Assembly: GCA_035610365.1 (NCBI GenBank)
Contig: CM069437.1
Span: 60,660,093 to 60,724,092 of the forward strand
Length of the DNA stretch: 64,000 bases
Reading direction: 5' to 3'
DNA from: Aquatica leii
Taxonomy: Eukaryota > Arthropoda > Insecta > Coleoptera > Lampyridae
Positions 48,457-59,553 of this stretch are shown in pieces. The notes beneath the pieces were generated by a model. It was given only the letters and a program-made list of their open reading frames with translations. It was not told the origin of the DNA and did not search any database. Position 1 is the first letter of the stretch; the number at the start of each line of letters is the position of its first letter. The position numbers and the translations under genes are program-made.

Positions 48457-49660
48457 TTATGATGCACAATCAGCGGGATTCATATGCGTTGATACATGTC
48501 CCCATTGTTCGACATCTATTATGGTGTGAATGTGTGATACACTATTACTCACAAAAGTAACCCATCTATTTACAGGATCACGTAACCAAGCCAACACTAC
48601 AGTCGAGTCTATCCAAGCATAAACATCTTGCTTAAGTATGTCCATTACTTCTTATAATTCATTTATAAGTTTTGCAGCCAACACTGCCCCACGCAGTTCT
48701 AATATAGAAATTGAAATCTCTTTTTCTATAGGCGCAACTTTAGTCTTTGCAGTGACTAACTTTACGTGTACTTGTTTATTCTTGTTCACAACTCCTAAAT
48801 AAACTGCAGCTCTATATGTTGCATTTGACGCGTCTGCGAACGCGTGTAATTCAAGTTTTGATTCTTTAGTTGGGCAAACCCACCGAGGAATTACAATATT
48901 TTGAATGTGTGTGTAACACGTTTCTAAATTTTAACCACTCAGTCATTAAGTCTTTTGTTAATTCGTTATCCCAATCCAGACCTCGTTTCCACAATTTTTT
49001 AATAAAAATTTTAGCAGCAATCACTACCGGCACGCAATCCATCCGATAGGATCATACAGTCTAGCAATGTCTGAAAGAACTTGTCGTTTTGTAATAGGTT
49101 GTTCCTGCTCAGCTAAATTTACTCTATATTTGAAATTATCCGTAATTCGATTCCAATGAATACTTACTAGCTTTATTGTATTGTCAACCTTAATTGTTGT
49201 GTATTTAACTTGTCCTTTTCAATATGATTCAAAAAATATTGGTTGTTGCTACTCCACTTTTGTAATTGAAACCCACCAGAATGCATTAGATTACTCATTG
49301 TCTCGTAAATGTGTAAGGTTTCTTTTTCTGTCTGACAACCTGTCATTAAGTCATCTACGTAGTAATCCCGTTTAGTAATTTGTGCTGCTAAAAAATAATT
49401 ATTTTATTCTAGTTTTCTCAATGTTGTAAAGTTTTCACAGCAAGATAAGGCGCACAAGCAGTCTACCAAATTCTTGGAAAATGAGCGTCGTCTTAATTTA
49501 CGTAAACTTGTCAATACATTTTTACTAAGTCAGCTACAATACATATAAGATGTGTACGTCACCGAATCAAAAGAGCTGTTCACACAGTTGCTCTCCTCTT
49601 GTTTGTTTTTTCTCCATACTGTTAGGCTCGTTCTCCATCTCCCAAATTTTTTTTAGTAAC
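48457..49660 (-). pseudogene. BEL/Pao reverse transcriptase and RNase H
   Basis: In the reverse transcriptase, YYVDDLMTGCQTEKETLH is readable near 49.32-49.37 kb; the YVDD catalytic box (49350-49361) is kept. GGFQLQKWSSNN follows. The RNase H frame (48457-48645) reads VYAWIDSTVVLAWLRDPVNR, then WVTFVSNSVS and HMNPADCAS, where the family has W.DS.VVLxWL and NPADxxSRG. Between them are several stops and frameshifts. Confidence 0.8.
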
Positions 49661-49680
49661 TCGTTTTCTTTTATTTGAAC

Positions 49681-50945
49681 TTAAAAAGTTTTAATGTTCT
49701 GATTGTTTAATTCTTGTAGCACCTTTCCAGACAAAATCCATCCAAATAAAGTATTTTGTGCTATTAATTTGCCGTACTGACGCTTTTTAATACCATCTAC
49801 TAATATTTCTCCATAAACGTCGGCTCCGAGCAGCAAGTCTACCTTTCCAGGTGTTGCAAATCCTGGATCAGCAAAAGGTAGGTTTTTCAACTCCAGCCAA
49901 TCAGGGATATGCACTTCGTGTGACGGAAATATGGAGGTAAGTGATTTTAATACAAAACGTATAAATTTTTCAGGTTCTAGACGTAATTTAACTTCAATTC
50001 TAAGTGCGTGCTTAACTATCATTTGACCATCTCCTAAAATTGACACCTTACCATTTACATTTATCCGTTTGAGACCTAATAACTGAACTGTGTCCTCAGA
50101 AACAAAAGAAACTTGCGAACCTTGGTCAAGCAACGCCCGAATAACAAAAGATAAACCGTTTTTACAATTAGTTTTTACAACAGCTGTTGCTAACAATACA
50201 TTAAAAGTTTTTAAATCTCCTTTCGAAAAATTGGTTATTACATTTGTCTCGTTCACTGAAGAATTTGCTTCACTCTTAGATTGTTGTTGAATTTCTTCTT
50301 TAGTTTTCTCATTTTGTTTCGAATTGTATCGTTGTTTCTTATTATTCTCAAAATGCACCAATGTGTGATGTTTTTTCCCACATTTGTGACACGACGTATT
50401 TTGGTGACATTTTAATACTAAATGGGTAGGCAAAAGACAAAGCAAAGTCTTTTTGTTTGTGCGATATTTTGTCTCTCAAGAACTGGCTGCTTCTTAATTC
50501 AACACAATAATATATGTAATGTGGCCCGTCACACATGGCGCATAGCTGTTTAGCAGATGTACTCGACCTTTCATTTACTGCAGAATGAAACGCTTTAGCC
50601 GTGACTAATTGGGTTAAATTCTTGTATTGTATGTTTGATTTAGTTAGTTCTTTACTTGTATCCAGCATCTCTAAACGTCTAAACCGCGTTTCTAAAATTT
50701 TTTTTACTGTATCCATTTAGGTAGGTCTTCTATTTCACTTACGTAATTTTCTCATTGTCTGTGTGACTCCCCATCTAATTAGTCACAATTACGTATACTA
50801 TAATTGCGTCTCTTGTGTTATAATATCTAAGTAATTAAACATGAAGTAGTTGTATCCAGTAACTCTCTAATTGACCTTGCTGGCTCGTGCTGTTCCCAAA
50901 CCTTTTTGTAATTTGCAGAGGTAGTCGAAAAGTTTCTTAAAAGCA
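49681..50945 (-). pseudogene. BEL/Pao gag end and aspartic protease
   Basis: A degraded gag block near 50.83-50.94 kb reads ANYKKVWEQ...RSIRELLDTT. A 122-codon frame (50348-50716) has KILETRFRRLEMLDTSKEL and a CAMCDGPHYIYYC motif, as in DUF1759/DUF1758-type gag ends. The 254-codon frame (49681-50445) has the zinc knuckle CHKCGKKHHTLVH and the protease core ALLDQGSQVSFVSE, where DxGS holds the catalytic Asp. It ends with FADPGFATPGKVDLLLGADV and a KLIAQNTLFGWILSG block before the reverse transcriptase. The protease would process Gag-Pol. The protease frame itself is intact, but the junction to gag is frameshifted. Confidence 0.8.
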
Positions 50946-51059
50946 ACTCAGGCTCACCAGCTCGTTATTAAGTAATGTAGTTTTTGTACTGGCGACAGTG
51001 TATTGTTCCCATGTATTAACAAAACAAACATGTCTTAAAAAGAATGCCATTAATATTCT

Positions 51060-52800
51060 GTCTTTTTGTTTTCCATAGTTAATCGGTTTTGGTAAAATCA
51101 TTTTAATCTCACTTTTTGCAACAGTGGCAACATCTAGAACGTCTTGAAAATAAAACTTTCCTTCCATTTTGTTCCTTTTTCTTAAAAATGTGATTTCAAA
51201 ATCATTATTTTTGATAATCGATGACAGCAGTTTTCCAATATAGTAAATATGTTTTCCATTTACGTTTTTAGGTGCGAATTCTACTAGGTCGTAATTTTGA
51301 ATGTCAGGAATTTTGTAGTTCTTTAAATGCCGTAGGAGCTATTTCAATGTCAAAATTATCAGAAGAACCATCTGACTACCAAGTAGCTTCTTCCTCTTCA
51401 TCATCACTTTTCACAAATTTTCTCTTAGTATTATTCTTTTTTTTTGTATTTCTATCGGTGTCTTTTGCTTTTTCGCGCGTCTTTCTTCAAATTCATTTTT
51501 TTCTGCTGTGTCAGTCGGAATCATACTTTATCCTTTTTTTCTTCCTTGTCGAGTTTCCTTTCGTGCTTCAGCTTTAGGGTATCCGCGAATTTGGTCAGGT
51601 GTTCTAAGGAGCTCAATTGCTAGATTTGTTCACGCTTCCTGGTTTAGAGTCTTGTATAAGTTATATTCAACTGTTCGTCTGCATTTTCTTCAAACGTTGT
51701 TAATGTCAGTGTTTGTACAAAAGTCTTTATTGCTAATGTTGGATCCGGCTTATCTGTCACGGAGCTTTCCGTCAAAAACTGAAGTGTCAAATAGGAAAGT
51801 ACCACATTTTTTAAATGCAGATGTAATATTTATTGGCGTAAACCTTTTTAAAAGCTTCCCCTACGCATGCGGCAACTTTATAAATTGATAGAGGTTTTTC
51901 TGGATGATGCATTAACCAGGTGTCAACTGCAGCATTATATGCCAAGTTAAATGGTTTAAATACGCCTATGTCGAAAGGTTGCAAATTGTAAGTTGACTGT
52001 GACGGAAAAGTTACTACAGCACGCTAATGGAGAGGTAACTCTCATGATTGTCATACAGTCACAAACTTGGATTTTTCTTAGAACTGCACGAGCATTTTAT
52101 AAAATGTTCCATGACTTTTAGGAACAATTTGGAGTTCATCCATCCGGATACTGTTGCTAATCCTAAAGTTCCTGGAGTGTCTTTTTTCCTCCGCTGGTGA
52201 CTTTGTTGACTTGTTTTACCCCTTTAGCAGCCAATAATTTAGTTGATTTTTGAACAGTTACTGTCCCTGTCTCATCCAAGTTAAATATTCTTGTACCATC
52301 TTTTATCCCGGCCCATTGCAGTTTGTAAGTTATTGAAAAAGTTGTTTACATTCAATTCGTTAAAAGATGTAACCCTGGATAAACTACACCCCTCTGGGGT
52401 TCTAAGAGATATTCTAGGATTCTTTTTAAGAAACCTTCTCATCTACTCTAATCTCGCGATTTGGTTAATTTCCCAACTTTTTGGAATTTGTATATTATTT
52501 ATTTTTGCAAATTCGTAGGCTAATTTGTGGCATTCAACTAATGACAATTCATAAAACATTTGGGAGCATTTAATGATATACTCGGCCAAAGACTGTTCTC
52601 GACTTTGACTAAAAACTTTGTTAACCTCATAGTTAGGAGTACATCTTATTTCTGGTTTTCTTTTTTACATTTCTGGAAAGAAAGAATGCAAGGTAAATTT
52701 ACTGCCATTTAGAACTTTTTCTACAGCACTTCTTCTCCGTTGCTCCGAAAATGTTACTATATTAATCTTCCTTGGTGAATTTCTAGGTATTTTGATGCTT
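51060..52800 (-). pseudogene. pogo/jerky-like transposase of element B, broken
   Basis: Minus-strand blocks in order are NSPRKINIVTFSEQRRRSAV (psq-like N-terminus, about 52.75 kb) and LVECHKLAYEFAKINNIQIP with SWEINQIA (CENP-B-type domain). Next are RTPEGCSLSRVTSFNELNVN, RIFNLDETGTVTV (about 52.27 kb, first catalytic Asp) and GVKQVNKVTSGG. After a poorly readable second catalytic region come STYNLQPFDIGVFKPFNLAY (about 51.98 kb) and a KPLSIYKVAACVGEAFKK block. The acidic tail ends in a FYFQDVLDVATVAKSEIKMI module (about 51.10-51.17 kb) often found at the end of insect pogo proteins. Several stops and frameshifts are present. Confidence 0.75.
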
Positions 52801-53290
52801 AAAACAAATTCCCCTTAGTATAGTATATACATATATAGTATACAAGTATAATTTTTAATAATTTAACTTTTGCTAAACATGTTTCAGTGTTACCCACCAA
52901 ATAATGTCTCACTGTTACTCATATCACCTTAAGCTACAAATTACCTTATTTACTTACGCTAAGATTAGAATTTTTCCAAAATATTTTTAGACAACAACAA
53001 AAAAAGTTTAATTTCTCACTCTACACATTAAAAACGGTCAAATCAATACGAGTGGTTGTAAATTTAACGAATAGAATTTCTATGCAAAAATATTTTTGAC
53101 TATAATTGTTCACGCTATCATCGCAGTCACAATGAAACTAAACGTGCGAGATGCTTGCAAACAGAAACGCCATTAATTGTATCAAGTTAGTTATGCATAT
53201 AGGCAGCGACATCTGGAAAATAATGGTATAAATTGATAATAATTTTAATGTTTTACTGTTATCCATGCCTCACTGTTACTCATGTTTCCC
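51060..53290 (-). mobile_element. pogo-like element B, 3' end truncated at the BEL/Pao boundary
   Basis: The minus-strand 5' end near 53.29 kb begins TAGGGAAACATGAGTAACAG and carries the motif GAGTAACAGTGAG again near 52.91 kb. This resembles the TAGGGGAAC start of element A. The transposase region follows to about 51.06 kb, where the sequence changes to BEL/Pao gag. No matching 3' terminus was found. Confidence 0.6.
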
Positions 53291-53350
53291 TAATACAGAA
53301 CACTTCTAATAAGTTTTGTGACTCCTGCCACAACTGTTCATTCGGTTAAA

Positions 53351-53458
53351 ATGTCTCTCAAACAATGTTGGAGCTGTTGTACAGATTTAAATTTACGAGC
53401 TTTTAAAAACCAAAACTCCGTTCTTCAATGTTCAATGTGTGATTCTTTGGACAGCTAG
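53351..53458 (+). pseudogene. Short zinc-finger-like N-terminal scrap
   Basis: An ATG opens MSLKQCWSCCTDLNLRAF, then a QCSMC pair and a TAG. Paired Cys at both ends resemble the PHD-like finger at the start of some LINE ORF1 proteins. It is only 35 codons, so the call is weak. Confidence 0.25.
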
Positions 53459-53569
53459 AGTTACAAAGCAAGTTGTGCTATGTCACATGAGCTTAAATCA
53501 AGAAAAAAAGCTACTTGACAATTATAAAACGAGGTAACTAAAAAACAAATAAAAAAATTGATAAATAGC

Positions 53570-53573
53570 TTAA
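53570..53573. repeat. TTAA target-site duplication, left
   Basis: This TTAA lies immediately outside the CCTTCTACCGCC terminus of the piggyBac element. Confidence 0.9.
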
Positions 53574-53616
53574 CCTTCTACCGCCTAAGATATTTTACAT
53601 CGCAATGAGCCCAACT

Positions 53617-53635
53617 GGGGTAATCTGAATACCCC
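53617..53635. repeat. Subterminal palindrome of the piggyBac element (left)
   Basis: It reads GGGGTAATCTGAATACCCC, an almost perfect inverted repeat 43 bp inside the left terminus. It is a candidate transposase-binding site. Confidence 0.6.
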
Positions 53636-53734
53636 AAGTATTTAAGCCTCTAAACGATGAAAACTGAAACTTCTTCGAAATGAAATAATAACAGATAAGT
53701 ATGTTAAGTTATAGGTTTAATATTTTTCATAAAT

Positions 53735-55390
53735 TTATATACAATCAGTACATGTACAGATAATTTTGTCGGTACGATGGATTTTACATAAAGGTTTTTT
53801 ACACTTAATACATGCAAATCTTGTTTTCCTGCCATTAGATCTGGGACAGAAAGCACATCTTTGACCAGTTTGAAGCTTGCTGTCAAGATGACTTTCTTTT
53901 TCTTGGTTCAGCACTGTTACGGCTATTCCACATTTTGTTATTGACTCCAAAACATGTCGATGTAAACCTCTTGAGTTTAAGGCTCTCTGTTCCATATTAG
54001 GTTTGGCAAGTTGTAGAGACAGTTCCTCGAGAAAATTGTAGCGTCTAGATTTATCACCTTTTTGCCAGTCTGGGTGGTTGTAGATCCATACAATGTAAGC
54101 ATTTAGTGCTGCTATGTCCACCGTTTCCATAAAAACTCTCAAAGGCCATCTATTGCATTTACGAACACAAGTGTATTCTCTGGTCATCTTGTCACCTGTA
54201 TCTACTCCGCCTTTCGTCTTGTTGTAATGGAAAATAATTTCTGGCTTGTGCATATCTTTATCGTGGATTTCTTTGTCGTGATGTTGCGTTGAAAGAAACA
54301 TTAATGCTTTTTTAGGTTTTGGAACGTAAGACACAATAGTATGATTTGCAGTAAACCCAAATAAACTAGAATATTCTTCTCTATGTTTGCTTGCTAAGAA
54401 TTCTTTAGGTATATCTGATTTATTTGATCTCAAAGTTCCAACCAGGGTTAATTTTCTTTCAAGAAGAGAATTGGCCAATCCAACGTCAGAGTCATAATAC
54501 GGTTTTGTTAAATCTAAGACTACTCTAGCACCTTGATTGATCTTAATGCCATAACGGCCTGGCTTAGATTTTATATAAACTTTAAATGGGCATCTTCTTC
54601 TAAACACGGCCAATCTCTCGTCGATGGTACTATTTTTGTATGGTTGGAAATTAGAAACACATTTAGCTGAAAACTGTTCAAACATGAAACGAATAGCTTC
54701 TAATTTATTTTTTTAAGTCGCCATTCTTTCTTCTCTGGTCGATTTGTTGTCAAATCTCATGAACCGCATAATACTTTTGAATCTCTCACGAGACATTGCG
54801 GCATTGAAAAATGGTAAATGAAAAGCAGATTCAGTTCTCCAAAGTTTGCGTAAATTAGTTTTATGTCCATGTAATTTTCCTGCTGCTATTAAAATTCCAA
54901 CAGCAGCTAACAATTCTGAACGGGTAAGGGCTTTCTACTCCTTGCTTGAGTTTTCGTGGGTTTGATTGTATATACCGTATACCCTTTGGGCCTCCCTGTT
55001 AGTTTCGCCGCAAATAGTATCAAGGATTTCTGGAGTTGTAAAGATCAAAAACGCTTCTAAAACATTTTCAATATTGGAGCTTGATACAGTCAGGCCTGGT
55101 TTAGCATTTACTATGTTAGTACATCGTCTTCTTGAAGGTTTTGGTGGATTTGCAAACCATTCCATATTAGACTTAGCCGTGAATACCACATTAGACACAT
55201 CTTCGTTATCTGATTCTGTACCAGCCAAGTCAACATCAGAGTGATTTGACAGTTCTTCCACATTATCTTCCTCATAATCGCTTTCTATTATATCAGTGTC
55301 ACTGCCATCGTCAATGACGTCTTCATCGTCAACGTAACTTTCATTTGCTAGTCTTTCTAATTCTTCATACGAAAGAGGGCGAGAGCACAT
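53735..55390 (-). pseudogene. piggyBac transposase with two premature stops and a missing catalytic segment
   Basis: One frame spans 552 codons with no frameshift; it is interrupted only by TAG (54935-54937) and TAA (54713-54715). The N-terminus is acidic (YVDDEDVIDDGSDTDIIESD), as in this family. The core has ELLAAVGILIAAGKLHG, MSRERFKSIMRFMRFDN, STIDERLAVFRRRCPF (first catalytic Asp) and KPGRYGIKI. ARVVLDLTKPYY comes next, then DSDVGLANSLLERKLTLVGT and KTKGGVDTGDKM (third catalytic Asp). The second catalytic motif, normally TxDNFFTS between LTKPY and LANSLL, is absent, an apparent in-frame deletion near 54.49-54.51 kb. The C-terminal Cys-rich finger (CAFCPRSNGR, CIKCKKPLCKIH, CTCTDC) is intact. 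Confidence 0.9.
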
Positions 55391-55699
55391 TGAGTTTTAG
55401 ATTTAGCTAAATATGAAAAATTGACAATATCACTGTGTATAAGCATACAATGTTACTTACAAGATTTAAAATTATGACACACGCTATAACAATCTTACAG
55501 AAATAAATATTGAAAAGTTATTGAACGACCAACCAAGAACAACGCACTCGAACTACACAGTTTCACGTATTTGTTATAAATAAATAAAAATTATGTATTG
55601 TGTTGTATTTATACTAAAGTAAAAACAAAAAGAATTGTCATAAAAGACTAAACAATAGCAAAAGTAATTACACCAGACAACATCCGTAGGTGCCTAAGC

Positions 55700-55718
55700 G
55701 GGGTAATCCGATTACCCC
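55700..55718. repeat. Subterminal palindrome of the piggyBac element (inner right)
   Basis: It reads GGGGTAATCCGATTACCCC, preceded by GCCTAAGC, which echoes the terminal GCCTAAG. Confidence 0.6.
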
Positions 55719-55868
55719 AAGAGATAATTACAAGATTTAATAAAAGTACAATAGTTTTTTAAACACTCTAATACTTATAATTGTTTGTCAATGTGTAGGT
55801 GAAAATTACCTACAGGCTGAAATACATTCAATAAAGATTAAGATAGATATGAAGAAAAATGTTATCAC

Positions 55869-55887
55869 GGGGTAATGAAATTACCCC
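55869..55887. repeat. Subterminal palindrome of the piggyBac element (outer right)
   Basis: It reads GGGGTAATGAAATTACCCC, 16 bp inside the right terminus. Confidence 0.6.
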
Positions 55888-55903
55888 CTTAGGCGGTTGA
55901 AGG

Positions 55904-55907
55904 TTAA
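55904..55907. repeat. TTAA target-site duplication, right
   Basis: This TTAA lies immediately outside the opposite piggyBac terminus. Confidence 0.9.
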
Positions 55908-55909
55908 TG

Positions 55910-57920
55910 GTGTGATAGCTACAGCATTTGCTCAAAGCTCTAAAGGAAAACCACTATAAAAAAACTCTAGACGTAGTTTAAGAAGTGTTTGGTGGAAAAG
56001 GTAAAGGAAATAACAAGTAGCCAAGTGTCAGATAGCTCGTAACTTGGTACACTCCACAGATCTTATAAGAAATTTTATCTTTTACAGAATTCAATAAATT
56101 TTTAATTCTTGTTTTAATGTTTCTGTAATTATTTTAATTTTTTCATTTATGTTGGCAACAAAAGATAGCAAAATGTTGTCTATAGTTCAATCATCTATTA
56201 AAGTAGATCTCGTCTTTCATTGAAAATACTTTTTAATTTCCCTGTTGTTAAAACCGTTTCTTACAAAAAACATGTAAAATAACCTAATTTGTTTTGTGAT
56301 TTATTTTGGTGACAAATTATCATAGCACAGTTAAATAATGTGGAAATTGTTTCTGCTTCCGAGTTTTAGATATGTCTAACAAAATTGTATTTATATTGTA
56401 AGTTCTTGTACGTTTTTTTATTTTCATTAAAAGTATTTGTTATAAATTTAATGTTACTTTTTAATATTGAAATAATATATACAGTTTTATGAAACGCATT
56501 TTGGAGTTTAAGTCATTTTTTATTGGCAAAATGTCTACGATTTACATGTTAATTGGCTAACATAATGCACCGTTTCTATTTATTTATTAATTTTGATGTA
56601 GTTATCTGTAAACATTAGATTATTACATAAGTGCTTAGACCTTAGACAACCTTCAAAAAAATTCTGTTGTCAAAATTGTTTTCTACTTGAACTTATTACT
56701 TGTAAATTGTCGTCTGATAGGAGATGCAGCTTTTGAATTTCGTAACGAAAATAATTTACTGCAACTGAATAGATTTTTACTGTTTGCATCACAAATGCGG
56801 ACACGTTTTTGCTATAATTTTTTACAATTTTATGAAAATACGTATTCCTTTTGTTTGAGAATAAATATTTAATGCATACTTTACATTTGTTTAATGAATT
56901 TTTCATATTTACATTTACATTATTTGTTTTTGTCATGTTTAAATAAGCTTTTCATTTTTTAAAAAGTCGTCGAGGTCAATTGTTTGTGCATTATCTTCAA
57001 TTATTTTGAGTGCATCATCATTTTGAGTATCGATTATCGATCAATAATTTTGTTTACGGAGCTAAATGATTGGGGTTAAGTTAAATTTTCCGCTACAAAG
57101 TTTATTAAATTTTCTTATCTTAATATGGTAGCAGTCTGTTTAATAGTAAATAAATAAATCATTAACAGATAGGTTGTACCTCTTGAGTAACATTTAGTTT
57201 GACACTAGTGACAGGTTTTTGACTCACCCAGTATACGTATTCTAAATAGTGTTCGCTTAATTGTTCGCACCAAGAGGAAACAACTTTAATAAAAATTTAA
57301 ACCTAAGGTGAAAAGAACGACGCTGATAGATGCATGACTGGATAGAAAATCAGCCGTTACTTATTCTATACCTATAAAAGTTTGTTAACTTTCACTGAAA
57401 GCAAAAACTATGACATAAGTTTTAAAAAGAACAAAACCAGAAAGTATGACGTAATATTCTCCAAACTGAAGTAAAAGTATTTGTTAAAAAGGTCCTATAA
57501 CAAATTTAAACTAAACAGGTAATTCTCAAAAAGACGATAATACTTGTAAAATAAAAACCACTAACTGTATGATTTTTGAAGTTTAAGTACTAACAAATAT
57601 ACCTATAAATTAACGTTAAGGAAGGAAAAAGGTCGAGTTACTAAAAAATGTAAACTTAAAACATACAAAAAATTGGATGTTTAGAGTTTAACGGTTTTCT
57701 ACAAAAATCAAACTACTATAATCTTATACTTTGCTACAAAGCAACTGAAATGATGTTAAAGAAAATGTTATTACAAGACGAAATAAAATTGTGATAAATC
57801 TAAATACGTTAACAATTTTGATAATCGCATCATAAAAGACAATATAACGGAAATTTAAAATAATTTTTTATTAAAACAAATATGAATACCGGGATTTTGA
57901 CAAAAATAAACCGATAAATT
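55910..57920. other. AT-rich stretch right of piggyBac, nothing recognised
   Basis: Short Asn/Lys/Phe-rich frames only. The sequence on the two sides of the TTAA duplication does not rebuild a recognisable gene. Confidence 0.45.
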
Positions 57921-57929
57921 TAACACAAC

Positions 57930-58960
57930 GGTGACAAATTTTAGCCTGGGAGTGGCATCTTTCTTTCTGACTCTTTGTTTCTGGATGTTGTTAGCTAACC
58001 AGTTCAGCACCTCTAACCCAGCTCTCGCGCGCCCAATGAGAGGTAGCAGTGGAATTTGAGACGAGGATAAAGTGCCTAAAGAACTATTATCTTATTAAGG
58101 GAATAATGTCATATAACAAAAATTTGACACTCAACCTCTACCTTAACTAAGTCCCAAGCGCCCAAGAGCCCGACACCAAATAGAGTACCGAATAACGAAC
58201 ATTCTGGGTGAGGCTTTCTATCTCCCTCGGACACTTATGTTGCTGTCGGTCCACGTTAAACGTGCCACCGTTCAGTCTCTTTCATTCATAGGATGGATTC
58301 CTCCGCTACCTTACAGTGTTCGTATAGCCTTTGCCTTTTTTACATAAATGCCTAGAATACTGGAATTAGGTAGTTTATGTTACGTTTTATGAGTCTAAGG
58401 CGCAAAATCACTCACATAGACTCTAAGCGTATTGGATCGCGATCGGCTATCACAAAACCCTTTTGGTGCCGGAGGGGCAAGTCTCCATACTATGTTTTTG
58501 TGCAATAGAACTAGGCTTTTTCTCTTCCTCCAGACTGGGTCTAAAGTTTGAACCGAACTCTTAAAATTGGGTAGAGTAACTATTGCTCCAAGAAAAAAAA
58601 CCACATGGCAAACAGTTCCGTTAAGATTATACACAATTACGCCTTTCGCCCGCAGACGTTATATCGCTGTAAAATGCAGCCTATAGGATACGGTACGTCG
58701 CGGCCGTTGACAAGGCGCTTGGGATCTGGAATGGGTCAAAAACGTATCCGTTTTAAATGCAACAACACCACATAGTGAAATGCAGAGCCCGTGTCAGTCA
58801 TTTACTTCACATCTGTGTTGGAGAACCTAGCACAAATGCTATCCAGAGTGCACCACGAAGAGGCGAGTTCGTTTTCTGTACATTTCTATTTTTAGTAACA
58901 GTAAAGTTCTTGCTCAGTATTGTTAGCAAATGTACAATACAATATTATACAACAAGCTTA
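57930..58960. other. GC-richer anonymous region
   Basis: The base composition rises well above the flanks. The longest frame (58395-58634, minus, 79 codons) has no family I recognise. It could be a promoter-like or UTR segment of an unknown repeat, or the 5' part of the downstream LINE. Confidence 0.4.
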
Positions 58961-58968
58961 TACTCTTA

Positions 58969-59057
58969 GTGTTTATTGCACGATGGAATGTTTAGCGTTC
59001 TAGCGAGCGAGCGCAACGAACGAGTCACGCTAAATTTTCCGAGTGCAATTAACACCA
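58969..59057. repeat. Short imperfect inverted repeat around an AGCGAGCGAGCGCAACGAACG core
   Basis: TGTTTATTGCAC...GGAATGTTTAGCG on the left is mirrored by CGCTAAATTTTCC...GTGCAATTAACA on the right. A GAGCGAGCGCAACGAAC centre lies between them. I recall a similar unit as a common dispersed repeat in insect genomes. Confidence 0.55.
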
Positions 59058-59553
59058 AGATTATCACGAGTTGTACACGCCATTGTTTTATGCTTCCATC
59101 ATAAATTTGAATAATTTTATATCAATCGACTGATATCGTTTTTTTGGATGCAATTGAGGGGTTTATTTCAAAAACACTGAATTCTGAATTTAATGTTAAA
59201 TCTTTAGATAAAAACAATACAAATTCAAAGGTAAATAAAAAAAAATAAGTGATATAGAAATAATACAGAAGGAGAAAAAAAGCTACAAAACAACAAAACA
59301 ATAAACAGAAATCCAACCTAACTTAAAACCGATAAGGGGGAACCACTTGCGACGAGTTGACCGGAGTTGACCTCTTTATGCGGCAAAAGCTGAACAACTG
59401 GTGCGTAACAAACACGTAAAACCTAATCCGCCAGCGCCAATAGCACAGGCCAGTATCTAAAATTTTAACGCGCGTAAAATCCATAAACAAGTAAATTAAT
59501 TTAAGACAAAACTACAAATTACGAAATAGAGAACGCAACGGGAAGAAATCGAC

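Larger units (their letters stand above)
46845..50945 (-). mobile_element. BEL/Pao LTR retrotransposon, internal region without LTRs
   Basis: The minus-strand order is gag end, zinc knuckle, protease, reverse transcriptase, RNase H, integrase and DUF5641-like tail, which is the BEL/Pao order. The coding region is cut by many stops and frameshifts. No pair of LTRs was found: the left side meets a dispersed repeat and the right side meets a pogo element. It is therefore a truncated copy. Confidence 0.8.
53574..55903 (-). mobile_element. piggyBac-like transposon, structurally complete, with TTAA target duplications
   Basis: Both ends are CCTTCTACCGCCTAAG and CCTTCAACCGCCTAAG in inverted orientation (one mismatch in 16). 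Each is flanked by TTAA (53570-53573 and 55904-55907). Precise TTAA flanks are diagnostic of piggyBac insertion. The 2.33-kb unit encloses a single minus-strand transposase frame. Three subterminal GGGGTAAT...ATTACCCC palindromes are present. The clear borders suggest it is one of the younger insertions here. Confidence 0.92.
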
